A DNA stretch of 64,000 bases from Nicotiana tabacum (Eukaryota; Streptophyta; Magnoliopsida; Solanales; Solanaceae), in NCBI RefSeq assembly GCF_000715075.1, contig NC_134095.1, positions 67,399,990-67,463,989 of the forward strand. Direction: 5' to 3'. The notes under the pieces are model-generated. The model saw nothing but the letters and a program-made list of their open reading frames with translations. It did no database searches and was not told where the DNA came from. Below, piece by piece: positions 1 to 13,600 of the stretch. Each line of letters opens with the position of its first letter. Within the stretch, counting starts at the first letter, position 1. A program made the position numbers and the translations under genes.

Positions 1-126
1 TAGCATTGGAAGTCGAAGAACTCTAGTGCCGCTAAAGAAAGGAAAAGACATATGATTCCCTACAATGATACTGATGAACAAATGCACTAGAGTCCAAGTT
101 GATACCAAATAAAATGGACAGACGGT

Positions 127-362
127 GACAGTTTGAGAGCCATTAACAGATTCCTGCAACTCTTGAGTAAATATCAGAAGCTAGGTATCCAACACTCAAT
201 CACAGCAAACCTTCTTAGAGCATATATGGAAAAAAGATAAAAAGATGGATGAGAAAATAGAAAAATAAAGTGACAGTTTGAGAGCAATTGATAGGTTTCC
301 TATTATCAGAAGCTTGGACTCCCGAAACAAAGTCCATCCATCTTATTAGAGCATATACGGTG
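127..362. repeat. Imperfect direct repeat, two units
   Basis: Two related units begin near 127 and 271. Both start with CAGTTTGAGAGC, have ATCAGAAGCT in the middle, and end with TTAGAGCATATA. They are diverged and about 144 bp apart. Origin unknown; probably an old local duplication. Confidence 0.6.
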
Positions 363-630
363 ATAAAGATGGGACTAGTGTTAAAATTTGGTCTTAGGTT
401 ACCCAACTGCGGAATGGTGCAATGTCTGCAAGTTCCACTTGCAGTAGGAATGCCATGCAGCCTCTGTGCTGTCTTTGTTTGTACTGATTGCATAGAGATC
501 AGGGAATTGTTCCTTTGCTAACCATTTATCTGTCCACATTTTCACTATCTTTTCTTTCCTTATTTTCATTTTTGGGAACGAGAAGTAGCACCTCTAGCCA
601 TTATATGGACCATTTTGTTATGGGTATTTC

Positions 631-662
631 GGGGGTGGGGGTGGGGGTGGGGTGGGGTGGGG
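631..662 (+). other. Potential G-quadruplex tract
   Basis: Six runs of four or five G are separated by single T bases on the + strand, the sense strand of the flippase gene. This fits the canonical G4 pattern with one-base loops. Folding is inferred, not shown. Confidence 0.75.
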
Positions 663-687
663 TTAAGGGTTTTCGGAATTGGAGATA

Positions 688-920
688 TTTTTTTTTATCA
701 TGGCGGTGTTAGGGCCATTTTGCCTACACCTCGACTGCTCCACTAGGTACCTCCTATCTCCCACAAGTACAAGTACTGGATGACTCGACTCACCAAGGCT
801 TAGGACCTTAGGCAAATGAGAAGACATGACCTAGCATTTTGTCTCGTTTGGAATTCAAACGATGGTCTCTATTGATATTCACCCCATTTCATTAATCGTT
901 AGGCCATACCCTTGGGTGCA
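688..920 (-). mobile_element. SINE, tRNA-derived, Solanaceae (SolS-like) family
   Basis: Read on the - strand, the element starts near 920 with a tRNA-like head. A box A-like segment (GGCCTAACGATTAATG) is followed by a box B-like segment around GTTTGAATTCC. The body resembles a SolS-type SINE I recognise, and it ends in an A-run, seen as the T-run at 688-696. No clear target-site duplication was found. It lies in presumed ALA2 intron sequence. Family assignment is from memory of the sequence type. Confidence 0.65.
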
Positions 921-1573
921 AAGGGAGAGAAAACTTTGTACCGCCACCGGCTTTCAGGGATTTCTTGGTTATCTAAAAAGGAAAAAATCGGAATATCTAA
1001 AAGACCATAATGCTCTTGGCTCCAAAAAGTTAATGGCTAGCCTAAATATAATCCATCTTCCAAAGCGAGCCAGATGCAAAATGAAGTAGTGTTTTCTGAT
1101 TTTTCTGTGATAAAAATTAAGATATATTCGTTATTGAATCTTTTCGTGTTGAGGTTTAATTTTCTTATGATTTCTAATTTGACCCAAAACTGATTACCGA
1201 CATAAGTATGTCGTATACTAGGAGAAAGGTCCATTTGATTAGATCAAAAGATGCAATGCTGAAAACAAGTTGGTCCTCTAGTTAAAACAGAATCAAATGG
1301 AATAATATTCTAGGCGATCTCCTGCCAAGCACTCTTGTTGCGTGACACATCCAATAATGCCGCAAGCCTTCATCTTCAGAAATGCTTTTCAGCTGCATGA
1401 CAAAAGCAACTAAATAAGATTGCTTCAAAGTGAAAAAGGAAAATGGATATGCTAAAGGCAGACTAATCCTCTGGATTGTATTCTCTAATGCCATCAATTG
1501 TGTCGAGAGAAGTTTTTCCTTCAAAAAAATTGTGCCGAGAGATGCTTTTATTTTCTGAATGACATGTTTGCAG
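921..1573. other. Presumed ALA2 intron, no feature seen
   Basis: AT-rich sequence with no supported open frame. It ends in a splice acceptor (TTTGCAG, AG at 1572-1573) directly before the first recognised flippase exon. Confidence 0.6.
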
Positions 1574-1680
1574 AACCAAAAGGCCAGCTTCTGCTGATTA
1601 ATGGGAGAACTGAAGATGAAGTAGGTCAAAGTCTGGAGAGAGTTCTTCTCACAATGAGAATAACAAATGCAGAACCCAAG
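1574..1680 (+). CDS. ALA2: ALA2 exon a (first visible)
   Basis: Acceptor AG at 1572-1573; donor GT at 1681. The exon enters in phase 1, completing a G|AA codon, and reads [15 protein letters not shown] through to MRITNAEPK. It belongs to the nucleotide-binding domain region. Confidence 0.85.
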
Positions 1681-4600
1681 GTATGTTGAATTGAATTCAT
1701 ATCTATCTTGACAAGTGTTCTATCTTATTGACTGGTATACAAACTCTTTCATTTGCATCAGCGCCTAATAACTGCGAGCATAAATGTTTGCTTGACTTAC
1801 AATTTTATAATCTCCTTTGCTAAAGGATAAACAGAGATCGCAAATAATTGAATATTCCAGCCATAACTGCATCTTCAATTGCGTCATTTTCTTAGATCTG
1901 GATAATATGAGCCTCTTTCCTTGGTCATTGTACTAGCATATGTAGAGCTTGATGTCGACGTAGGATGTGCACTTGCTTCTGAGTTTCTCTTTGTATTTTT
2001 CAGTAGTGCATGAAGTAAAATATGTATCTTTGAGTTGTTTGTTTTTGGAACTTCATGATTGTCCGTGAAGCTTAATGTTTGTGAATTTGTCAGGCTGGGC
2101 TCTAAATTTGGATTACTTGAAGAGATTCTTAATTGGTTAATGATATCCTAAGAATCAATTTTTTGCCTGCCTTAAATAAGGCTGTCTAGAGTGCGTTTAG
2201 AGTAACATACAAAGAAGTTCACAAGGATTATACATCAACTCTCAATTGGAAGACTAATGGCTACAGTCACGGGAAGATGGAGGTCTTCCCTTTTTTTTGT
2301 GTGGGTAATTATTGCTTAATCAGGAGACTCTAAAATCATAGAAGTGCTTTGTCTCTTCGAAAATATTTGGAGGACTTATTTCAGTAAAGGCAAATCTTAT
2401 CCATGATGGTCTGGTGAAACATTAAAAAGGGCAGTCCGGTGCACTAAGCACTCGCTATGCCCGGGGCCTGGGGAAAGGTCGGACCACATTAGATATATTG
2501 TATGCAGCCTTATCTTTCATTTCTGAAAGATTTTGTTTCCACGGCTTGAATCCGTCAACCCTGGTTATACAGTGGCAACCCCTACCGTCGTGCCAAGGCG
2601 CCCCTCAAATGAAACGCCAAATCAGATTTCATTTTACAAGATCATATCTATAAAGGTATTACCGTGTTGACAAGGAAGTTTCTCCACACAAAGCTGAACA
2701 ACTTTCCTTTTCCCATAGTTGGTTAGTGTAGAATAAAGTGTTGATTTGCCAGGGGTAAAACACCTAAACCCTAGGTTAGATCATCTCCTTATCGGTGATG
2801 CAGAAATCTGAATGTACATTACTGCAAGTAGATAAAGCCTTGCTGGGAGCTTCCATTTTTCTCCGTTCTATTTCAGGGATGAGTCGCATTGTCTGAACAA
2901 ATAAACATTATAATTTAAGTGGTCTTGTAAAATGGATTATTGAAGTTCCTTTCTACAGGGTATTTAGACTATCAGACATATTGGAGTTCCTATGTTCTAA
3001 TTTTTTTTCCTATTTCATTATGCTTGCAAAATATGAAAAGTAGGTCGTGTCCTCGTCTGATAACTTCTCTAATCTCAACCTGCTGTGTCGATGAAAACAT
3101 TGTGAAAGTGGAAATAAAGCTGGAAAAGAGGATTTTTGGTTTTAAAAAGGTGACACTACGATCTTCATAGCACTATCTCAAAAAAAAAAAAAAAGAAGAA
3201 GAAAGAAAGCTGACACCGCGATGTACTGGGAGTTAGTGTCTGTTTGCCTTTTTTTTTTTTTTTTGGATAAGTTAATGGATTTCATAGAAGGCATCAAGAC
3301 GATGCAAATTCAGAATTTACAGAGCAAAGAAATAGAAAAAAAGACAATGTTAGCTCAATTACAAAAGGTCTAGTCTAAAGTTAAGGAGCTAACAAAGTCC
3401 AAAAAAGCTTCAGAGGAATTGACAGGAAAAGATTACTCCAACTACAAAGACTTGTTAAACATCTAACCTTAAGAATGTATTTGGAGTAGTAATGCCTTCA
3501 AAGCATCTAGTGTTTCTTTCTATCCAGACACACCAGAAAATACAAGCAGGGATCATCTTCCAAACTGTCCTGATGGATTTCCCAACCTTTCATGAACTCC
3601 AGCTAACCAGGGCATCTTTAACACTCGGGCATAACCCAGTTAAGACTAAAAGCTGAGATAAACAGTTAGTGTCTGTTTGCTTCTTGGCCAAATATGCTAA
3701 GGTGTCTGATGGGATGGGATGTAATGTTGTTCAGTAGTCTGTATAGCTGACTTCGTACAGTGATTTTGTACAAAATTTTTCTGGCACTTACAGTCGAGTC
3801 ATTCTTATGGTGCTGAAATAGTCTTTAAGTGAATGGTAGACTTATACAAGTCCCTCAGTCGTTCCAGATAGGTTCTTTTCCCCCCTATTGATAGCTTCAT
3901 CTTCTGTATGTGTACTCTAGAGCATTATCTTGTAAATCTTAGAAATGTACTTTCAGAGAGGGAGGAAAAAGAAAAGAACAAAAAATTAATTTCCTTTCCA
4001 GATTTCTGAAATAACACTAATGTTGGACTGTGTGGTGCTTTTTCTTTTAGTTTTTCGTCTTTCATGGTACATGACTCTCACTTGAATTTATAATAACCCC
4101 TGTCAACTCCCAAGCAGATGACTTAGTATTTATCACACAGGATGTTGCTTTTGTTGTGGATGGCTGGGCTCTTGAAATTGTACTAAAACATTACCGGAAG
4201 GCATTCACGGAACTTGCTATATTGTCGAGAACAGCTATATGTTGTCGTGTTACTCCATCACAGAAGGCACAGGTATTATGTCGGCTGTCAATTTTTTTTT
4301 CCATGCATTATTTTAAGAAGAGAACAAAATCTGTGTTACCTATTTTGATAATGCAAAGTTCATAAGTTCCCGTCACAACTTTTTATGTGGCACTTAACTT
4401 AAGCCCTGCAAATAAAGTTCAAGCAGTGGAAAATTATAGCAAGCTTTACTAATTGTATTTAATCTGTCATATCACTATATAAATTTGGTAGTTTTTGTAT
4501 TTGCTTCATTCCTTTTAATTCCTTGTCAGAGTTAACATTCTCTTTATTTGCATTGCAAGTTGAAAGAGCAACTTATCTGGACAAAATGTTTTTACTACTT

Positions 4601-7600
4601 TTTACTACTATAACCAGTTCAACAAGCCCCTTAAATTTTATTTGTTGCTTATCTCCAGATGTGTGCATTTATTTTCTTAGTCATAATGAAGTATCTAAAT
4701 TCTAGCACATCAAAGGTTGTTCTAAATAAACATGTTTGAACGATGAAGAACATGTTAGGAAACTCATGCACAGCCTTAATCTGAATATTTTTAGAAGTTT
4801 CTCTCTGGAGCATTAGACGTGGATATAAGTCTTGCTACATGTTCCCAAAACTACAACATTCATGGCAGATATCTTAGAATAGAAACATGGGCAGGGGAAA
4901 GGAAAAAAGCTATCATTATCCCTGAAGGTTCTTACAACAAGGGGTGGGGTGAAATTGCAGGGAAATTATTACAATTTTTGGGGGAAGCTTTAAACTACAA
5001 ATACAAGGAAATCAAAGACTTAGGGAGAAAATCCTTCTTGGCTGCTGCTGAAATCTCAAAATGGCCTTCTCAACAAGAAGATGGAGAGTTCTCCTCAGAG
5101 AACTCCAAATTTCTAGCCAAGTGCTTGGTTGGATGCTTCAATGACTCTTTCCACTCTAACCTTAATCCTGAAGTCATCCAGCAGTGGTTCACCAAAATAT
5201 GGCAGGTGACGGCGGGCCTGAGAATCACCCCTCTAGCCCACAACCAATTCCTTTTCGAACTTCCTTCTAGGCAAGAGGCTGCAAGAGTAAAGGCTGGAGA
5301 TTGGTTCTAGAATGGGAGGCGCTTGTCCCTAGAGTGGTGGTCACCAGAAGCAGGGTCGTCACCGGTGAATAATGAAGCTGGACAAAAATGGTTAAAGGCT
5401 TTTGTGGTTCCTTTGCATGGGTGGACAATGAACAACTTCCGCTTTATCGGTGACTTTTGTGGCGGCTTCGTTGGAATAGATGAAGACACGAAATACAGAT
5501 CCAACCTTCTCTGGGCTTGTATCTGTGTTCGACGCGAGGAAGTCGACCTCCCAAAAGAGTAAACACTGGTAGTTGATAACTTGAAATACAAAATTTCAAT
5601 CGTAGAGGACCAACTAATCAAGATAATTACAGAAGAAGAGAGGTTTAATGGGGCTAAGGAAAGATTGAAAGAAAAGATGGTGGAGATGGGGCGGAAGGAC
5701 GGCAGAAGGAGCCTCTGGTGGAGGCCTCTTCGAGTTTCTCGAAGCTAACAGTGGAAGAACCGGTGGATAAAAGAACAGGGCACAAACATCAGGGCCACTT
5801 TAATTCAAATGCATTTAATGAGACCCATGGCAAACTGGGTGACCCACCACATAGGGATTCCACCAACCCAGTTTTATAAAGAGGGCAGTGGAGGGGCTAA
5901 GAAGCTGGGTAGGCAACTGGATCTCTCTTATTATTCAAAAGGCCCAAAGGCTAAAAACCTAAAAAACCACCGCCCTCACAGACAAATATGGAAGGCAATT
6001 GGGCCTTATCTTGACCCATGTTCCAAACGTAACAGTCCATTGCACTAGTCTAACAGATTCGACCCTCTCAGTGTTGAAATTGAAGCACCAGGTGAAGACC
6101 AATTTTCAGAGCACCAGTCTGTATCTCTTGCATGCGACTCCCCTTCTGATGCAGACGATGAGGCAGAGCCAATGAACCAGATTATCCCAAGAACCCCACT
6201 GACAAACCCCTTTGGAATGGTAAGCATCTCTGAAGCAGACATCTCCTGTTGTGATACACTACCTCTTCCCTAGTATGGCATGGGCCACCCAAATTCTCGA
6301 GACATGGGCACATCAGCAATTATTGAAACCTCAAGATGAACCAAGGCAGCGATGCTCAAAGCGTGTAAGGTCTTTGGGGTTAATGTTGCGGGATTCGAAC
6401 ACGAAATCTTTGATATGATCCTCTCTACCCTTCGGGGTAGGGGTAAGGTCTGCGTACATATTACCCTCCCCAGACCCACTTGTGGGATTATACTGGGTCG
6501 TTGTTGTTGTTGTTGTTGTTGTTGTTAGAATGGAGCAAAAAAGACGAGCAAATTCAGAAGCAGAAATCTTCAATCAAGCCCATCACAAAAGGGAAGAAAA
6601 AACAGTCACTGGAATTGGAAAGGCTGAGATGGGGAATGAATTATGATGGTAACAAGGCCGGGGAAAGGGACAGGCATTACAAAGCCTTTTCCGGATGAAA
6701 ATCAAATTCTAAGTTGGAACGCGCGGGGATTAAATGAGGCAGAAAAAAGAACCTCAATAAAATCTCTGATCCACAGATGGAAAGCAGATATAGTATGCCT
6801 TCAAGAAACAAAAATTGAAGAATGGCCTACACAATGGATTAGACAAGTCTGGGGCAATAGATGTGTTGACTGGGTAGGGCTAAAATCAATAGGTAGAAGT
6901 GGTGGTATCATTGTCCTTTGGGACAAAAGGGTTTGGCTTAACAGAGGGGTGCACCAAGGCCATACACAATTTCATGTATGTTTGAAAGCGCACTAGAGAA
7001 CTTTAGGTGGTGCTTTACAGGGGTCTATGGGCCTCACAATAACTCAGAAAGGGAGAATTTTTGGCGCGAGCTTGCAACCATCGGAGGAATTTGGGAAGAT
7101 CAATGGGTCATAGGGGGTGACTTCAATGTCCGTAGATATGAGAGTGAAAGATATAACTGCATAAGGAGATCTAAGGCCATGAAATCCTTCACTGAAACCA
7201 TACAAGACTTGGGCATCATAGACTTGGTTTAGGGGTGAAGACTCGCTCCAGGCATCCAGAATTGACAGGTTCCTCATTTCTCCAGAATGGAATGACAACT
7301 TCAAAGCAATCAAGCAACTAGCCCTGCCTAGCGTTGTCTCTGACCACAGACCTTTGCTTCTGGAATGTGGAGAATGGGCAGCCAATCCCTCATATTTCAA
7401 ATTTAAAAATATGTGGCTTCAGGCTTCAGGCTTCATGGATAAAATAAAGGAATGGTGGCTTGATTATGCAGTTGATGGTAGCCCTGACTTCATTCTTCTG
7501 CAGAAACTAAGGTGCTTGAAAAAGGACATAACAAGTTGGAATAAGGAATCTTTTGGCCAGTTGGAAGCGAGGAAGACCAAGCTCCTAGAAGACCTAGCTC

Positions 7601-10600
7601 TTCTGGAATCAACAACTGAAGGCAGATTAATGTCACAAGAGGAAAAAGAAGAATCAATGCGCATAAAGCTGGAGTTGCAACAGATGGCAAAGGCAGAAGA
7701 GATCTCATGGAGGCAAAAGTCCAGGTGTTTATGGCTCAAAGAAGGAGACAGGAACATCAAATTCTTCCAGAAAATGGCAAACTCCCATAGAAGAAATAAC
7801 TGTATAGACAAACTGATGATTGGGGATGATATCTGTGAGGACAGTGAGGAAATTAAAGCTAAAATCTTGAATTTTTATCAGGATCTATACACTGAAAATG
7901 AACCATGGAGACCTAGTGCTAAGTTTGAAAATTTAGCTACCCTATCAGCAGATGAGATGATATGGCTAGAAAGAACATTTGAAGAAGAAGAAGTGAAGGT
8001 AGCAATTAACTCCTGTGCGCCGGATAAAAGCCCAGGCCCTGATGGTTTCACGATGGCTTTCTTCCAAAGAACATGGGATATAATCAAAGCTGATCTAATG
8101 GGGGCTCTTAATCACTTCCACCAACACTGTTACATGGTAAGGTCTTGCAATGCATCCTTTATCACTCTCGTCCCTAAAAAGAAAGGTGCAATAGAACTCA
8201 GAGACTTCAGGCCCATAAGTCTCATTGGAAGTGGGTACAAGATCATAGCCAAGCTCTTAGCAGAAAGGTTGAAGAAAGTCATTTGGAAGCTCGTATCAGA
8301 AGAACAAAATGCATTCTTGAAAAATAGGCAAATCACAGATGCTTCTCTTGTAGCAAATGAGTTACTGGATGAGAGATTAACGAGTGGGGTCCCAGGCATT
8401 CTATGCAAGCTAGATGTAGAGAAAGCTTTTGATAAAGTCAATTGGTCTTATCTACTCTACACGCTGAAAGAAATGGGGTTTGGGGACAGATGGATCAAAT
8501 TTAGCCTGACCACTGTTAAATACTCCACCCTAATCAATAGATCTCCAGTAGGTTTTTTCCCCTCAGAAAGGAATAAGGCAAGGAGACACCCTGTCTCCCT
8601 ACCTATTCATCTTAGCTATGGAAGGTTTGAGCAAAATGCTGGACAAGGCAAAGCAAGTGCAGTGGATTGAAGGGTTCAAGGTGGGAAGCAATACTGATCT
8701 ATCAGTTTCAGTCTCCCACTTGTTGTATGCAAATGATACTTTAATTTTTTGTGGGGCAGAGAAGCTTCAAGTTCAGTACCTAAACTTGACTCTCCTTCTT
8801 TTTGAAGCCATCTCAGGACTGCAATCAATATGGCAAAAAGTGTGATCTACTTGTGAATGAGGTGTCTAATCTAGAGGAACTGGATGGCATTATGGGTTGT
8901 GTCACTAGCTCGCTCCCAACAACATACCTTAGGAGCAAAGCACAAAGCAACTGAAGTCTGGAATGGAGTCATTGAAAAGGTAGAGAAAAGATTGGCCTCT
9001 TGGAAAATGCAGTATTTATCAATGGGGGGCAGATTGATGCTGATTAACAGTGTACTGGACAACATCCCTACTTATGTCATGTCTCTTTTCCCAATGCCAT
9101 GCAGAGTCCGAAAGCATCTAGACAAAGTCGGAAGAACATTTTTATGGGAGGGCAACAGTGAAGACCATAAATTTCATTTGATCAAGTGGTCCAAAGTCAT
9201 CATGCCAAAGAACCAAGGTGGCCTAGGTGTTACAGATCTACAAAAGCACAACAGGAGCCTTCTATTGAAGTGGTGGTGGAGGTATGCACAAGAAAACTCA
9301 TGCATGTGGAAGAAGGTGGTGACAGCTAAGTATGGGAAGTTAGACAACTGGAGCACTAAGCAAAGTAGAGCTCCACATGGAGTAGGGCCTTGGAAGCATA
9401 TCAACAGTATAAAACAAGAATTCTTTCAAGAGGTATCTTTCAGAGTAGGGGATGGCAGCTCGGTTAAATTCTGGAAGGATAGGTAGATCCTACACCAACC
9501 TCTAAAAGACACTCACCCAGGCATCTTCCAGATAGCTATAGACCCAGACTCAACAATTGCCCAGAATAGAGAAGGGAACTTATGGGAACCCCATTTCAGA
9601 AGGAATTTGCAGGACTGGGAACTAGATGAGCTCTTTGATCTCTACAGAACCATTGAAGGTTCCTCCATAGATCTTCAATCCTCAGACAGGCTAAGATGGG
9701 GCAATTCTAGCAAGGGTGTATACACAGTGAAGGCAGGGTACAACAAATTGTGTGAATCCAATGAAATGATTGATAACTAGCCATGGAAGCACATATGGAG
9801 GTCAAAATTACCTACTAAAGTAATGTGCTTCTCCTGGATTGCCCTCAGATATGCTGCCTTGACTCAGGGATAATCTATGCAGAAGGAGCCTCCAACTGGT
9901 CAACAGATGCTACATGTGCTACAGCAATGCTGAATCAGTGAATCATCTCTTCTTGCACTGCCCAGTGGTATCCGATATTTGGAATATGTTCTTAGCAGTA
10001 TTCTGCCTCAGTTGGGCCATTCCTCAGGACATCAAGGAAGCAATCGAAGGCTGGTGCTCTTGGAAAGTTGGGAAATCCATCAGAAAAACCTGGCAAATGA
10101 TCCCAGCTTGTATATGCTGGAGTATATGGACAGAAAGAAATTCCAGGTGTTTTGAAGGAATCTCAACTTCCACTAGCCGTCTGAAGTCTAAGTGTCTAAT
10201 GAATCTGTTTAGTTGGAGCAACCTTTCCCCTGTAAATGATGTTATTCCCCTCCTAGATTTTATTAGCTCCTTTAACACGGCTTAGTGCCTTTCTTTTGGT
10301 TATTGGTCTTGGTTAACTCTAGTTTCATAGGTTTTTGTCTTTTAAGAGTTAACCAAAGACTTACACTTTGTATCCTTTTTGGCATCTTCTTGATGCATTC
10401 ATTCAAACATCTTATTTCATCAAAAAAAAAAAAAGATTAGTTGTATGTTTTTACATAAATATTAAGTTTGAAGAGTTATTTATTAAGAAATTCTTTGATA
10501 AAAAAGATAGTCCAATAGACCAATGTCTTCTCCGTGTAGTTTTAAAAACAAAATGGGCAGATATGAATGTTAACACAAGGATAACCCATAGACTCCACTT

Positions 10601-13600
10601 CACTTTGAACACCCTTGCCCATTGGGCTACTTTGTCAACTGTGCAAAGGGTGTTCAAAATATATATGTTCAAAATATATATATATGCATATAAAGTGGTA
10701 TTTGACCTATATGCATAATATAATTTTCGGCGAAGGGTGTTCGCTTGACCACTCTTATCCCAATGTAGCTACGCACTGGAGCAATAAGTAAATCCAGCTA
10801 AACAATATCACATGCTTAAATAGTCATTTTTTGGGTGTGGGGTGGTGGTGGGTAGTAGTGACTGTAATATTTCTGCTGTGCTGTTTGAAGAGTGATACAT
10901 AGGGGGTCTTGTTATTTTCATTCTTTTTTCACTAGCAAAGACCCACCACCTCATAGAAAGGTTACTGCATGTTGATGTAGCAGAAAGTTTCGCCCGCTAC
11001 ATATATATTTTAATGAGATAAAATGGAATTGTTGGACACAGAACAGTTCAGCTTCTATAAAGAAAACTTATTATAACTAGAGCAAAAATACTTGGAGTTT
11101 CTGTATTTTGCTTTTCAACGATGACACTTTTGAACAAATTGGTTTTCCTTGTATGGCCGGGTCAATTTTACCTATGTTTGCAGATCAAGCATTGAAAATG
11201 ATGCTTCAATCTCTTATTTAAATATACATTAGTTTGAATTTAGGAAAGCAATAAAAATTCATAAGCTGTTTTTGTGCTGGTAACTATGGGATATGGTCTT
11301 TGGATAGCAGAATGCTCTTCATGTTGATGCTTGTAGTTCGTAAAAGTACAGCTTATGGGTGTGTAGATCTCAACTACATTTTATTACTTTCAGCTGGTAG
11401 AACTCCTAAAATCCTGTGAATATCGAACACTGGCAATAGGGGATGGCGGAAATGACGTAAGGATGATCCAACAAGCTGACATTGGAGTTGGCATAAGTGG
11501 GAGAGAAGGACTGCAGGCAGCAAGAGCAGCTGATTATAGTATTGGAAGTGAGATCTCCAATGCTCTTCTTTTTTATGTTTCAACGTCTTACTTATGACGA
11601 TTATAACAGCTGCTTCTTAATTTACCTCACATCTTTCCTGTGGCAGAAAGAATGTCAAGAATATGAAATAGGTAGCATAATAGGTGGCAGTCTAGTTTAG
11701 TACTCACTAAGATTTAAAAGCTCTCTCGCTAAAGATCGGAGGTGATGATAGATTGATAATTATGCATTTGTAACCAGTGGTAGACCCAGGGATTTGAGCA
11801 AGTTGGTTAGACACTTGGATATTATATATATACTCCTGCTGAAATTCATCTATCATTTCTTGGGAAATGCTAAAACAAAAAGGGTACTTATAGGCGTTAA
11901 TATTTTGGTATTTACCAAACTCATTATCTTTTAATGTTTCGTGCAGAATTCAGGTTCTTGAAAAGACTGATACTTGTCCATGGACGTTACTCTTATAATA
12001 GGACAGCATTTCTATCCCAATATTCCTTCTACAAATCCCTCCTAATATGCTTCATCCAGATTTTGTAAGTGCTAAACTTAGTTTGTCGTTGAATGACTCT
12101 TGACAGCTGTGACTATGTCCTGTACTAACATTACAATGCATACCAGCTTCTCATTCATTTCAGGTGTTTCTGGAACAAGCCTTTTCAATTCTGTTAGTTT
12201 GATGGCATATAATGTTTTCTACACAAGTGTTCCTGTTCTAGTCAGTGTCCTTGACAAAGATCTCAGTGAAAGAACCGTAATGCAGCATCCACAAATACTG
12301 TTCTACTGTCAAGCAGGAAGGTTTGGGATTTGTACTCATTAAGTCTTTTGCATCTTAATTATTGTAGATGCTTTTCATCTGTTCCAAAAGACGCAGTTGG
12401 ATTATAGCTTTGCTTTTTGTGGCTTCTCTTTCCATGAAGGATTATTCATTTAATTTTCACGTTCTCTGATATTATACTAACCCCTTTTTTTCATTAAACC
12501 ATTTTCTGAACAGGCTTCTTAATCCTAGCACATTTGCTGGATGGTTTGGACGGTCTCTCTTTCATGTGAGTACTATTTGGTTCAAATTTCTAATGTCATT
12601 TAGTGGAGTCCTTACAACTGCACATCAATCATTTTGAATTTGCAGTCTCTGGAGATTTTGCAAGTCCTGGAAGTACATAGACTTTGGTGTAGCCAGTCAT
12701 TATTCATATTTGCTTTAACTTAGTTTGCTTATCCTGGATGTTTCCAGTTTCAATTTACTTTAGCTGTTCCCTCCTCCAAAAAGTTTACCTTTACTTCTTT
12801 GTCCATTTCAAAACACCCATCTATTTCCTTAAGTGGAAAGTTTCTCCTTTTGCACTGATCAAAAGAAAGTTTCTCCTATGAGAATTCTATTCAATATGAA
12901 CCAACACTATGTGACATTATTTTGATCTTGATATAACATCTTCAATGGGGAACTCAACTTCTTTTACGTTTCAAAAAGTTTACTCTTTCTCTACCAACTT
13001 TAATCTAGGCAAACTTTCTTGTATTGGTCTTTTAGCAAGAAGAAGGTTTACTTTTATTAGATGGAGGGAGTACTTTTTGGTCCAATGCATATTATAGAGA
13101 AGTGTAATGTCACAGCCCAAGTCCATGACACGTATTATCCGCTTTGACCCAAGAGACCTCACGGCTTTGTCCCTTGGGTCATCGTCGAGCCCTAAAGTGC
13201 ACGTACCATGTGAGCTTGTGCTTTATCTTATATAACACTTCACTCTTCTCTCTCTTTTTGATGTGGATTGGCCTAAAGTGTCATATGCCTCCCTTCTTCA
13301 GAAGCTTACCAGCCTAGAAGCCTTCTAGTCCTTCTCTTCGTCCCACCCTCATCAACCTGCCCTCCATCATAGGCGTTACATATCACCCCCTTAAGGACTC
13401 GATCGTCTGAGGATTGACCATATTTGTTATAGCCCATGCCATGGCGTGTATTGTCCGCTTTGGCCGAATAAACCTCAAGGATTTGTTCCTTGGTACGCCA
13501 TCATCAAGCCAAAAAGCGCGCGTACCATGTGAACTTGTGTTCTGTTTTATATAGAATTTCACTCTTCTCACCCTTTTGATGTGGGATAGGCATAAGTGTC

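Larger units (their letters stand above)
1..687. other. Non-coding stretch upstream of the first visible ALA2 exon (probably intron)
   Basis: I found no exon here that fits the flippase sequence expected just upstream, so this is probably part of an intron whose 5' exons lie left of the window. It holds an imperfect direct repeat (127-362) and a G-rich tract (631-662), listed separately. No other feature is supported. Confidence 0.5.
1681..4140 (+). other. ALA2 intron (2.46 kb) with two retroposon insertions
   Basis: GT-AG intron. It contains an Au-like SINE (about 2421-2609) and a 5'-truncated LINE (3248-3663). The remainder is AT-rich with no supported feature. Confidence 0.8.
4817..10434 (+). 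mobile_element. LINE-1: L1-type non-LTR retrotransposon, 5' truncated, degenerate
   Basis: ORF1-derived DUF4283-like sequence is followed by ORF2-derived endonuclease, reverse transcriptase and zf-RVT sequence, then a 13-A tail (10422-10434). The 5' end is missing: ORF1 begins mid-protein near 4820, compared with LINE-2 in this window, which has about 130 more N-terminal residues. The exact left border is uncertain. Several stops and frameshifts break both ORFs. I could not find a convincing TSD; only ATTAG is shared at the borders. It lies in sense orientation within an ALA2 intron. Confidence 0.85.
4273..11393 (+). other. ALA2 intron (7.1 kb) enlarged by a LINE
   Basis: GT-AG intron. About 5.6 kb is LINE-1 (from about 4817 to 10434). 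The flanks 4273-4816 and 10435-11393 are AT-rich; I see nothing supported in them apart from short (AT)n around 10660-10685. Confidence 0.8.

Noticed and set aside
4819..5310. 163-residue frame as a host gene
   Set aside because: It aligns with ORF1 of LINE-2 and leads into LINE endonuclease and RT sequence; it is part of LINE-1. Its apparent start is not ATG.
4812..10440. ATTAG as target-site duplication of LINE-1
   Set aside because: Five bases at uncertain borders are not convincing in AT-rich DNA.
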